Translations under genes and position numbers: made by a program | The notes under the pieces: model-generated | The model's database searches: none | Told to the model about the DNA's origin: nothing | The model's input: the letters and a program-made list of their open reading frames with translations, nothing else | Part shown: positions 19,074-26,900 of the stretch, one piece after another | How the letters are laid out: each line of letters begins with the position of its first letter | Position numbering within the stretch: position 1 is the stretch's first letter | Assembly (NCBI RefSeq): GCF_034006445.1 | Contig: NZ_JAVESS010000003.1 | Span: forward strand, 62,001 to 126,000 | Origin: Desulfovibrio sp. | GTDB taxonomy: Bacteria > Desulfobacterota > Desulfovibrionia > Desulfovibrionales > Desulfovibrionaceae | Direction: 5' to 3' | Length of the DNA stretch: 64,000 bases

Positions 19074-19976
19074 GTGCTGCAGCTTGTGCGCGTTGCCAAG
19101 ACCTACGGGGTCAAGGTCATCTTCAAGGATGTGAGCTGCGCTTTTGCGCCCGGCAGCGTTTCTCTGCTGGTGGGGGGCAACGGCGCGGGCAAGAGCACGC
19201 TCATGCGCGTCATGGCGGGGCTTTCGCGCCCCAGCGCCGGCGAAGCCCGGCTGGCGGAACACGTTCGCGTGGGCTATCTCGGGCACGCCACATTCCTGTA
19301 TCCCGGCCTTACGGCTCTGGAGAATCTTGCCTTCTGGCGCGACGCCTGCGGTCTTGCGTTTTCGCGCAAGGATCTCATGGCCGCCCTTGAGCGCGTGGGG
19401 CTTGAAGCGCACGCGCAGGAACGGGCAGGGGTCTTTTCTCGCGGCATGGCGCAGCGCCTGAATCTGGCCCGCATCCTCATGCAGGAGCCGAACCTGCTGC
19501 TGCTGGACGAGCCGGGTACGGGCCTTGACGCCAGTTCCCTGGCCCTCTTGCGCCGTGAAGTGATGGAAGCCCGGTCGCGCGAGGCCTGCGTCATCCTTAT
19601 CAGCCATGATCTGGCGGGCGACGCGCCTCTGGCGGATCGTCTGCTGGCCCTGGACGGGCGCAGACTGGCCTATGACGGGCCACCCGCAGGCTACAGGCCG
19701 ATGGGCGCAACCGCCGCCCCGGAGAATGCCACGGACGCCGCCCCGGACAGTGCCCAGGGCAGTGCCCCGGACAATACCGCAGACAATGGCGCTGCAAAAG
19801 CCGCTGCCGCACTGGCGCACGGCGCAAGCGGGAATCCGCCGGACAGCGCACATGAAGGCCGACACGAATGCGGGCAGGCGAGCCGACACGAATGCGGGCA
19901 GGCAAAAGCCCGCAGCGGTGAACATTCCGGCACAGACGGCGACACGCCGCAGGGAGGCCCGCAGTGCTGCGCCTGA
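19074..19976 (+). CDS. ccmA: CcmA, ATPase of the CcmAB heme exporter, with C-terminal tail
   Basis: The first ~210 residues form a small ABC ATPase: Walker A VGGNGAGKSTLM, a FSRGMAQRLNLARIL signature, and Walker B LLLLDEPGTGLDASS. With CcmB it releases holo-CcmE from CcmC using ATP. A GTG at 19074 is preferred because GGAG lies 8 bases upstream; another GTG at 19065 is too close to that site. The gene is ~300 codons because of a ~90-residue low-complexity tail (Ala/Asp/Gly-rich) with a repeated RHECGQA, unlike normal CcmA (~205 residues). The stop overlaps ccmB by 13 bases. Confidence 0.9.
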   Translation: MLQLVRVAKTYGVKVIFKDVSCAFAPGSVSLLVGGNGAGKSTLMRVMAGLSRPSAGEARLAEHVRVGYLGHATFLYPGLTALENLAFWRDACGLAFSRKDLMAALERVGLEAHAQERAGVFSRGMAQRLNLARILMQEPNLLLLDEPGTGLDASSLALLRREVMEARSREACVILISHDLAGDAPLADRLLALDGRRLAYDGPPAGYRPMGATAAPENATDAAPDSAQGSAPDNTADNGAAKAAAALAHGASGNPPDSAHEGRHECGQASRHECGQAKARSGEHSGTDGDTPQGGPQCCA

Positions 19977-20641
19977 CCCTGGCCATGGCCCGCAAGGATC
20001 TTTCCCTCACGCTCTCGCGTGGCAGCGGTCTTGTGCAGGCCCTCTTGCTCGGCCTGCTGCTGCTCTTTGTTTTCAGCCTGTCGCAGGGCGTGGGCGAACG
20101 CATGACCCCGCAAAGCGCGGCTGCCGTGTTCTGGCTCAGTTCCGCCTTTTGTCAGGTGCTGATTTTCAACCAGTTGTACGCGCTTGAAGAGGCCAACAAC
20201 TCCCGCCTGGGCCTGCTGCTCTGCCCCGCGCCCATACAGGCCGTGTGGCTTGGCAAGGGCTGCGCCGGGCTGATTTTGCTGCTTTTGGCCCAGATCGTTT
20301 TTTTGCCAGCTGGCGTAATCTTTCTTGGGCAGGAACTCAGCGGCCCCCTGCCACAGGGTCTGGCCGCCCTGGCCCTCACGGACGTGGGCATGTGCGCCAT
20401 GGGCTCCCTGCTGGGCGCACTGGCCCAGGGTCAGGCCGCGCGCGAATCACTGCTGAGCATTGTGCTTTTCCCCTTGCTGACGCCCCTTTTGCTGGCGGGC
20501 ATAAGCGTGGGGGCGCAAGCCCTTGGCGCGCCCAGCGCCGACGGCCCCGGCATATGGCTTGGGGTGGCGGCGGCTTTTGACGCAGTCTTTTTAGGGGCCG
20601 GGCTGCTGCTGTTCGGCCACATTTACGCGGGAGACGAATAA
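19964..20641 (+). CDS. ccmB: CcmB, membrane subunit of the CcmAB heme exporter
   Basis: The 225-residue protein has six hydrophobic segments and the CcmB start LRLTLAMARKDLSLTLSRG. It pairs with CcmA in the inner membrane. The start is GTG at 19964 inside the end of ccmA, and the stop overlaps the ccmC ATG in TAATG, so translation is coupled along the operon. Confidence 0.93.
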   Translation: MLRLTLAMARKDLSLTLSRGSGLVQALLLGLLLLFVFSLSQGVGERMTPQSAAAVFWLSSAFCQVLIFNQLYALEEANNSRLGLLLCPAPIQAVWLGKGCAGLILLLLAQIVFLPAGVIFLGQELSGPLPQGLAALALTDVGMCAMGSLLGALAQGQAARESLLSIVLFPLLTPLLLAGISVGAQALGAPSADGPGIWLGVAAAFDAVFLGAGLLLFGHIYAGDE

Positions 20642-21333
20642 TGCCCAAATTTTCTGCGCTGCCGCAGTGGCTGGCCCTTCTGGGCGGCCTGGCTTTCGCC
20701 GCCTGCCAGTGGCTTATCTATGCCTATGCCCCTGTGGAACAGACTCTGGGGCTGCCGCAAAAGATTTTTTACGTTCATCTGCCTCTGGCATGGTGGGCGC
20801 TCATGAGCTTTTTTATGGTCTTTCTGGGCTCCATAGCCTATTTGTGGCGTCGCAATCCCGCTGCTGACCGGCTGTGCGCCGCCGCCGCCGAAACAGGCGT
20901 ACTGCTGAGCGGGCTAGCCCTTGTGACAGGCATGCTGTGGGCGCGTCGCTCGTGGGGCGTCTGGTGGACGTGGGACCCCCGCCTCACGACCACCCTGATC
21001 ATGTGGTTCATTTACGCTGGCTACCTTGTGCTGCGCGGCCTCGACCTGCCGCAGCAACGCCGCAACGTGGTCTGCGCGGTGGTGGGCATTGTGGCCTTTC
21101 TGGACGTGCCCCTGGTGTTTTTGTCCGCCCGCATCTGGCGCTCCATCCATCCTGCCGTGTTTGGCAACAAGGGCGGCGGCCTGGAACCGGAAATGCGCCT
21201 CACGGTCATAGCCTGCGTGATTTCTTTCGGCCTGTTGTGGGCCGGGCTGGTATGGATTCGCAAACGCCAGCTGGACCTGGCCGCGCGTCTTGACGCGCTG
21301 CAGCAGAACAGGCTGATGCAAGAAGGACTGTAA
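20641..21333 (+). CDS. ccmC: CcmC heme-handling membrane protein
   Basis: The 230-residue protein has six membrane helices, the WWD motif SWGVWWTWDPRLTT (~104-117) and two heme-ligand histidines at about 46 (FYVHLPL) and 170 (RSIHPAV). It loads heme onto CcmE at the periplasmic face. Length and motif order match the family exactly. Confidence 0.95.
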   Translation: MPKFSALPQWLALLGGLAFAACQWLIYAYAPVEQTLGLPQKIFYVHLPLAWWALMSFFMVFLGSIAYLWRRNPAADRLCAAAAETGVLLSGLALVTGMLWARRSWGVWWTWDPRLTTTLIMWFIYAGYLVLRGLDLPQQRRNVVCAVVGIVAFLDVPLVFLSARIWRSIHPAVFGNKGGGLEPEMRLTVIACVISFGLLWAGLVWIRKRQLDLAARLDALQQNRLMQEGL

Positions 21334-21403
21334 CCGCGCGGCCCGCAGGATACCGCCAGCGAGCGCTGCGCGGACGCGGGTTCGGGCCTTCCCCGGAGGA
21401 TAT

Positions 21404-21541
21404 ATGGATACTCTGACCTGGATTATCATCGCCAATGCCGCCGTATGGATTGGCCTTGGCGCGTACCTGGCTTTTATGGGAGCGCGCCAGCGCGCCCTTA
21501 CCGCACGTCTGGCCCAATGGGAGATTATCAATCATGACTGA
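21404..21541 (+). CDS. ccmD: CcmD-like small membrane protein
   Basis: A 45-residue gene: ATG at 21404 with GGAGGA 5 bases upstream, one membrane helix (residues 5-26) and a basic cytoplasmic end (ARQRALTARLAQWE). Size, topology and position after ccmC fit CcmD, which helps holo-CcmE leave CcmC. The stop overlaps the next start by 8 bases. Sequence alone is weak for such a short protein; the context makes the call. Confidence 0.85.
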   Translation: MDTLTWIIIANAAVWIGLGAYLAFMGARQRALTARLAQWEIINHD

Positions 21542-22259
21542 CAGTCCCAAGCGCACCACATCTTCGCGCGCGCTTATTCTTTTGCTGGCCGTGGGCCTTG
21601 TGACCATGCTGGTCACTTCGCTCAAGGAACGTTTTGAAAGTCCCGGCCTCACCGAGCAGCGGCGGCCCGGCCCGGCTGCCCAGGCGGGCGGGCAGCAAGA
21701 TGACGCCCAGCAGATCGGCAAGCTCATGCGCCAGATTGCGGAAAACCCCAATGACAGCACCGCCATGAACCACCTGGTGGAGCACCTCATCGGCGTACAG
21801 AACTGGGACGCGGCTGAAACCTTTGCCCAGCGGGCCATAACGCTGGATGCGGCCAACTCCAAACCCCTGTACCTGCTTGGCGTCATCATGCACAACCAGG
21901 GCCGCAACAAGGAAGCCGCCGAAGCGCTGGAAAAAGTGCTCGCCATCAAGGACGAAGCCTCCGTGCGCTACAGCCTGGGCGTGCTGTACCTCTATTTTCT
22001 TGAAAATCCCGCCAAGGGCATAGAGCATCTGACGGCCGGTCTGCAAGACCCCAAGGCTTCCGATGAACTCAAGGCGGCCATCATGCAGGAACTGGAAAAA
22101 GCCCCGCAGCCCGACCAGAACGCCAAGGCCGCTCCGGCAGCGAGCGAAACCAGGGGCAAAAGCGCCGACAAGGCCGCACCCGCCGCAAGCGAAAACGCCA
22201 AGGGCAAGAATGCCGACAAGGCCGCCAAACCCGCGGCCCCTGCCAGCAAGACCAAGTAG
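21534..22259 (+). CDS. TPR membrane protein of the ccm operon (CcmI/NrfG-like)
   Basis: The 241-residue protein has an N-terminal membrane helix (~12-28), then a periplasmic domain with TPR-like helices (~60-170, including PLYLLGVIMHNQGRNKEAAEAL). A Lys/Ala-rich tail carries a repeated AAPAASE unit. In other Ccm systems TPR domains of CcmI/NrfG present apocytochrome to the heme lyase; in this CcmH-less operon the protein may fill that role. This is inference from topology and position. It overlaps ccmD by 8 bases. Confidence 0.75.
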   Translation: MTDSPKRTTSSRALILLLAVGLVTMLVTSLKERFESPGLTEQRRPGPAAQAGGQQDDAQQIGKLMRQIAENPNDSTAMNHLVEHLIGVQNWDAAETFAQRAITLDAANSKPLYLLGVIMHNQGRNKEAAEALEKVLAIKDEASVRYSLGVLYLYFLENPAKGIEHLTAGLQDPKASDELKAAIMQELEKAPQPDQNAKAAPAASETRGKSADKAAPAASENAKGKNADKAAKPAAPASKTK

Positions 22260-22261
22260 TG

Positions 22262-22317
22262 AGGGAAGCACTGATTAAAGAGCCTTCTGGAAACGCTGAT
22301 TTATTCCGTTTGGCGAC
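22262..22317 (+). repeat. Repeat family C, copy 2 (internally deleted)
   Basis: Only the outer parts of the element remain: a GAAGCACTGATTAAAGAGCC end joined to GGAAACGCTGATTTATTCCG. The ~100-base hairpin centre seen at 23612-23770 is missing. Confidence 0.75.
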
Positions 22318-22422
22318 GAGCCTTTGGCGCTGCGCCCCGCGCACGAGACAGAAAACGCACACGGCCTGGAAAAGCCTTTGCCCGGCATGCCGGGCATGCT
22401 GATCGGCATAGACGTACAATAC

Positions 22423-22470
22423 AGGCAAGCCCCAGCGTATACAGAAGCTGCGGGCTTGCCTCTTTTTTTT
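22423..22470 (+). terminator. Intrinsic terminator downstream of the ccm operon
   Basis: AGGCAAGCCC (22423-22432) pairs with GGGCTTGCCT (22452-22461), followed by eight T residues. It lies between the two TPR genes, about 160 bases after the first. The rest of 22260-22660 holds only repeat C copy 2. Confidence 0.8.
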
Positions 22471-22660
22471 ACTGGTTGTACCTTTTATTGCAAATCTTGT
22501 GGCCCTGAAGCCGCAATGACATCGCCCAACCGGCAAAATACCGCCTGCATCCGCCGCCGCTTTGGCCCAGGCATATTTTCATGCGACCCAACCGCCCAAC
22601 TGGCGTCAGCTACGCACCGTGAACAGCCGTTTCCGGCGCGAAATGCTCCAAGAGGTTTTC

Positions 22661-23476
22661 ATGGCCCGTCGTAAAAGCAAGAGCAAGAGTTCCCCCGGCA
22701 CTGCGCAAGAGCAGGCCCCTACACAAATTACGTCCAGCACGCCCCTGCCCGGCACCCGTCCTGCTCCCCAGGCAGCCCCCACGGCACACGCCCAACAGGA
22801 ACAGCAGGAAGCAGCCCCCACAGGCATGGTACGCAAGGGCACCTTTATCATGGGCGTGGCCCTGGCATTGGTGCTGGGTCTGTATGTGGGCAGCCTGATC
22901 CCGTCCATGCTGCACGGTTCCGCCCAGCAACCCATGCCCCCGCAGCAGGCCGCCGCCCCTGGCGCGCAGGCGACTGCGCAGAGTTCTGGGCAGGTTCCTG
23001 GGCAGGTTCCCGAAAACTCTCGCCCCGCGCCACAAGCCAGCATGCCGCAAATGACGCCCGAACTGTCCGCGCGCATTGGCGAACTGGAAAAAGCCCTGCT
23101 GGACAATCCCCGCGACGCCTCGCGCTGGACAAGCCTGGGCAATCTCTATTTTGACACGGGCCAGGCGCAAAAGGCCGTCTCCGCCTACGAGCGTTCCCTG
23201 TCCATTGCGCCCGACAACGCGCTTGTGCTCACTGACCTTGGCATCATGCAACGCGAATTGGGCCAGTTCGACAAGGCCGTGGCGAGCTTTCGCAAGGCAT
23301 CATCCCTGCAGCCCGACCTTGAAAACGCCATGTTTAACGAGGGCGTTGTGCTGTACTATGACCTCAAGCGCAAGGACGAAGCCGAAATCGCCTGGAAGCG
23401 CCTGCTGAAGGCGAACCCGGGTGCGCGCGCGCCGGACGGCAAACCCGTTTCAGAACTGATACAGCATTTGCATTAG
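22661..23476 (+). CDS. TPR membrane protein
   Basis: The 271-residue protein has a Lys/Ser-rich cytoplasmic start, one membrane helix (~62-80), a Gln/Pro/Ala-rich linker, and three TPR units (~140-250; RWTSLGNLYFDTGQAQKAVSAYERSL). Architecture resembles the preceding TPR protein and NrfG/CcmI domains, suggesting a further cytochrome-assembly or general scaffold role. The start at 22661 uses AGAGG 6 bases upstream; the longer open frame before it is unsupported. A terminator separates it from the ccm operon, so it likely has its own promoter. Confidence 0.75.
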   Translation: MARRKSKSKSSPGTAQEQAPTQITSSTPLPGTRPAPQAAPTAHAQQEQQEAAPTGMVRKGTFIMGVALALVLGLYVGSLIPSMLHGSAQQPMPPQQAAAPGAQATAQSSGQVPGQVPENSRPAPQASMPQMTPELSARIGELEKALLDNPRDASRWTSLGNLYFDTGQAQKAVSAYERSLSIAPDNALVLTDLGIMQRELGQFDKAVASFRKASSLQPDLENAMFNEGVVLYYDLKRKDEAEIAWKRLLKANPGARAPDGKPVSELIQHLH

Positions 23477-23609
23477 AGCAATTTTACTTTGAAGCAGTGT
23501 ACCCTTAAACAGGGTGCCTGCCCTGACGCTGCACGTGAGTGCAACGCGCCGCAATGCGGCGTGGATTCTGCCGCAAAGCACTTTTTTCGGCAGAAATGCA
23601 GCTTTGATA
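23475..23609 (+). repeat. Repeat family B, copy 2
   Basis: The AGAGCA end is followed by stems GCAC/GTGC, CGCCGC/GCGGCG and CTGCCG/CGGCAG. The last two are compensated versions of CGCCAC/GTGGCG and CAGCCG/CGGCTG in the copies at 29557-29856. Confidence 0.7.
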
Positions 23610-23611
23610 TG

Positions 23612-23770
23612 TAAGGAAACGCTGATTTATTCCGTTTGGCGGACTTGCTTCACTTTTTTTGAAACAGTCGAGGACGGAAGAGTCCACTCCTGCTTCAAAA
23701 AAAGATCGCGCCTTGCCAAACGAAATAACTGCGCGTTTCCAGGAGGCTCTTTGATCAGTGCTTCCGTAAA
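23612..23770 (+). repeat. Repeat family C, copy 3 (full length)
   Basis: About 159 bases. Nested inverted arms are GGAAACGC/GCGTTTCC, TCCGTTTGGC/GCCAAACGAA and TTTTTTTGAA/TTCAAAAAAA. Similar full copies are at 5835-5993 and 31422-31560. Confidence 0.82.
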
Positions 23771-23778
23771 TCTGATCC

Positions 23779-23902
23779 AGAGCAGTTTACGAATGAAACG
23801 TGGTGACTGCTCTGCGGGGATTTTCCTGAAAATCCTTGCCGCTAATGCGTGCAGGCAGGCGAAAGCCTGCCATCCGCGAGCATTTCAAGTGTTAAACGCT
23901 CT
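23779..23902. repeat. Repeat family B-like element, copy 3 (divergent)
   Basis: AGAGCAGT/ACTGCTCT, GGATTTTC/GAAAATCC and GGCAGG/CCTGCC stems in series, ending in CGCTCT. It shares the architecture of family B, but the stem sequences differ. Confidence 0.5.
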
Positions 23903-23999
23903 AAGGCTGAAGGCGCGGCGCGCAGCCGCACCTCCAGCTTCAAAACATGCCCTTGCGGGGCAGGGTCGCATACAGCCAGAGGATACAGGCGGAATTACC

Positions 24000-26900
24000 A
24001 TGACACATACTCCCACCGGCCTCCATTCCGGCAAGAACCCCGCCGATGCGCGCCAGTTTCGACGTGGTCGCGGCGCGGCTGCACGCTTCTGCGCCACGTT
24101 GCTGTGCCTGATTGTCCTGGCCGCACTGCCGGGTGCGCTCAGGGCCGCACCCACCGAGGCGCTTCTTTCTCCTCCGCCTGTCAGCGCGCAAAAAGTCATG
24201 GTGCCGCCCCTTCTGCTGACGCCCAACGCGCCGCTCCTGCCCAAACTTCAGTACTTCATCGACCAGACAGGGACCATGGACGTGGAAGAGGTGGCCAGCC
24301 CTGCCAATGCCAGCGCCTTTCGTCCCCTGCAAATGAAAAGCCTGCCCCGCGCCGTGGGCATCATGTGGCTTCGCTTTACCCTTGCGCCCCTGCCGCAGGG
24401 CGCCAAGGCCGGAGCCATGCTGCTGGACATGGGCTCCAGCGTGCCCGAAGGGCCTGTTCTTTACGAGCCGCACGCCAATCCCCTCACGGACAGTGTGGAA
24501 TGGCGGGAAATTGTCCCGACGCAGCGCGCCGTGCTTCTGCTGCCCGAGGCAACCAGCGAAGCCCTGACCTGCTACATACGCCTTGACGGCCTGCCCGGCC
24601 TGTGGTTTGAGCCCATGCTGCGCACCCCGCAGGACGCCGCCAACAACTGGGGCAGCCTTTCGGGCACAGCGGCCATTCTGGCCCTGGCCGTGGTCATGCT
24701 GCTCTGCCTTTTGCGCGGCCTTTCCGAGAAAGGCCAGTGGCGCGTGTGGACAGCCCTGTACGTGGCCGCTGCCCTGGCGCAGGCCGTCATGGGCATGCCC
24801 GCCTACGGTACAGGGCGCATCACCATGATGGAGGCCGCCGCCGTGCTCAGTCCCGGCGTGGCCCTCATGCTGCTGCCCCACGTGGGCCGCCATCTTTTGC
24901 GCGCCAAGCAGCGCTCACGCATTCTGGACGCGCAGTTCGTGCTGCTCTCCCTGCCGGGCGCGGCCCTGGCGCTGCTGCCTCTCATGCCCGGCTTTGGCTG
25001 GATCATACGCTACCTGGCCCTGTGGCCCATGTGCACACTGATCTTTGTGCCCAGCGCCATTGGCGGCGCCATCATGGGCCTTGGCGGGGCGCGGCGCTTT
25101 CTGCTGGGCTGCCTGCTGCCGCCGCTCTTCGTGACCGCCGGAGTTTTGGGGCTGGACAGCGGATACGCCGCCAACCTCATGGCCTCGGCCCCCCTTTGGG
25201 GCACGGCCCTGAGTGCCCTGCTCATCGCGGGCACGGGCGCGCCGCGCGACATGGCCCAGAGCGGGGCTGCCGAACGCGGACGCAAAAAAAACAGCAAAAA
25301 AGGCGGTTCGCTGCCCGGCCTGGATGGTTTTGGCGGGCTCGGCGGCCCAGCCATGCCCGATTTTTCCCCCGAGCTTTCCGGAAATAGCGCGGCTCTTCTA
25401 ATGGAAGACGGGGCCATAAACCTCGATCAGCCTCTGGACGACCCCAATCTGCGCCTGCTGCCGCCCACGATTCCCACTGGCGTCAATGCCTGGAATCGGT
25501 CGCCCGAAAACGCGCCCCTGGGCGCGCCGCCCGAACCGGGAACGTCCTGGGACGGCGCAGCGGCAGCGCGCCAGCAAACGGGCGCTTCCGGTACAAACGG
25601 GGGTTCCGGGTTCGGCAGCGCCGATCCCTGCCTGTGGGAAAACGCCCTGCGCGCGCCCCTTGATCGCCTCATGCGCGAAGGCGCGGCTCTGGGCAACTGC
25701 TCCTTGCCCCCGGCAGTGCGCCAGTATGCCGAAAACATGCTCAAGGCCGCGTCCGACCTGGCCCATGTGGTGGATAATCCTGGCAAAAGCCTGAACCAGA
25801 GCCTCATTGGCGAAACCCGCAGTCCTTTCAACCTCCAGCATCTGGTGCGTGAGGCTCACGACGCCGTCAGCGCCACGGCCGAAAATGCCGGCATTGGCCT
25901 CGCCTGGTACATGCCGCCCCAACTCGGGCACATGTATGAAGGGCAGGCGCAAGCCCTGCGCGAAACCCTCTGCATGCTGCTGGAAAGCGCCGTGCGCGCC
26001 ACTTCGCGCGGGGCCGTGCACCTTTCGGCGCGGCGTGTGCCCGAAAGCGCGGACCCCGGCCACCTGCTGTTTACGGTAACGGACACCGGCACGGGCCTGC
26101 CCCCGCGCAACCGCTCCACGCTCGCCGTAACGCGGGCCTGGGAGCTGGCCGGAACCAACAACTGTTACCTCAATGTTGAATGCGGGCCACAGGGCACGAC
26201 CATTTCCTTTACCCTGCGGCTCAAGCCGCTGGAGCACGAGGCCGCAGCGCCGGAAGCCCGTCAGGCCCATGTGGCCATTGTGGCCGACAGGGCCGTGGAA
26301 CGGCAGGATCTGGCCCACATGACAGCGGCCCTCGGCCTGCAAAGCACAGAAGCCCGCACCATGCGCGAAGCTCTGGAACTGAACAGGGAAATCCCGGCTC
26401 TTCTCCTGGTGGTGCACTCCCCCATGGACGGCCCTGCCGAAGCCGATGCGCTGGAGCGCTTCAAAAATCAGGCTCTTGAGGCTGGTCTGCCCTTTTTCAA
26501 GGCCCTGGCCATCACTGCGGACGACAGCCGCTGGGACGCCCTGGCGGAATCCGGATACACCCACGCCCTGCTGGAGCCTGTGGAGCGGGCGGCCTTTGCC
26601 CTCACCGTGCGCGAACTGTTTGAAGAAGCCGGATTCGCCCTGCCGGACAACGCCCCAGGAGCTGCAGCAGGAGCCGCAGCAGAGGCCGCGTCTGAAGGCG
26701 AGTCCAGTGCGACGGAGACGCCGGAAGCGGACAGCCACGCGACCCCGGCCGGAGACGCGCCTTTTGTCCATTCTGCCGATGGCGACGCGGGCGACGCTCA
26801 GGACGGCGACGCCTTGCGGCCTGAAGCCTCTTCTTCCATCTTGCCCGACCTCTTTGGCGAGGCTACCCAGTGGAAGCCCGCCAGTGGCGATGCCTCACGC

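Noticed and set aside
16590..19925. 1,111-codon minus-strand open frame across ccmE, ccmF and ccmA
   Set aside because: It is a GC-rich shadow of three well-conserved genes; the translation is His/Gly/Gln-rich with no family similarity or ribosome site.
23514..23999. N-terminal extension of the giant sensor protein
   Set aside because: The in-frame upstream codons lie in repeats B and C; the signal sequence and ribosome site place the start at 24000.
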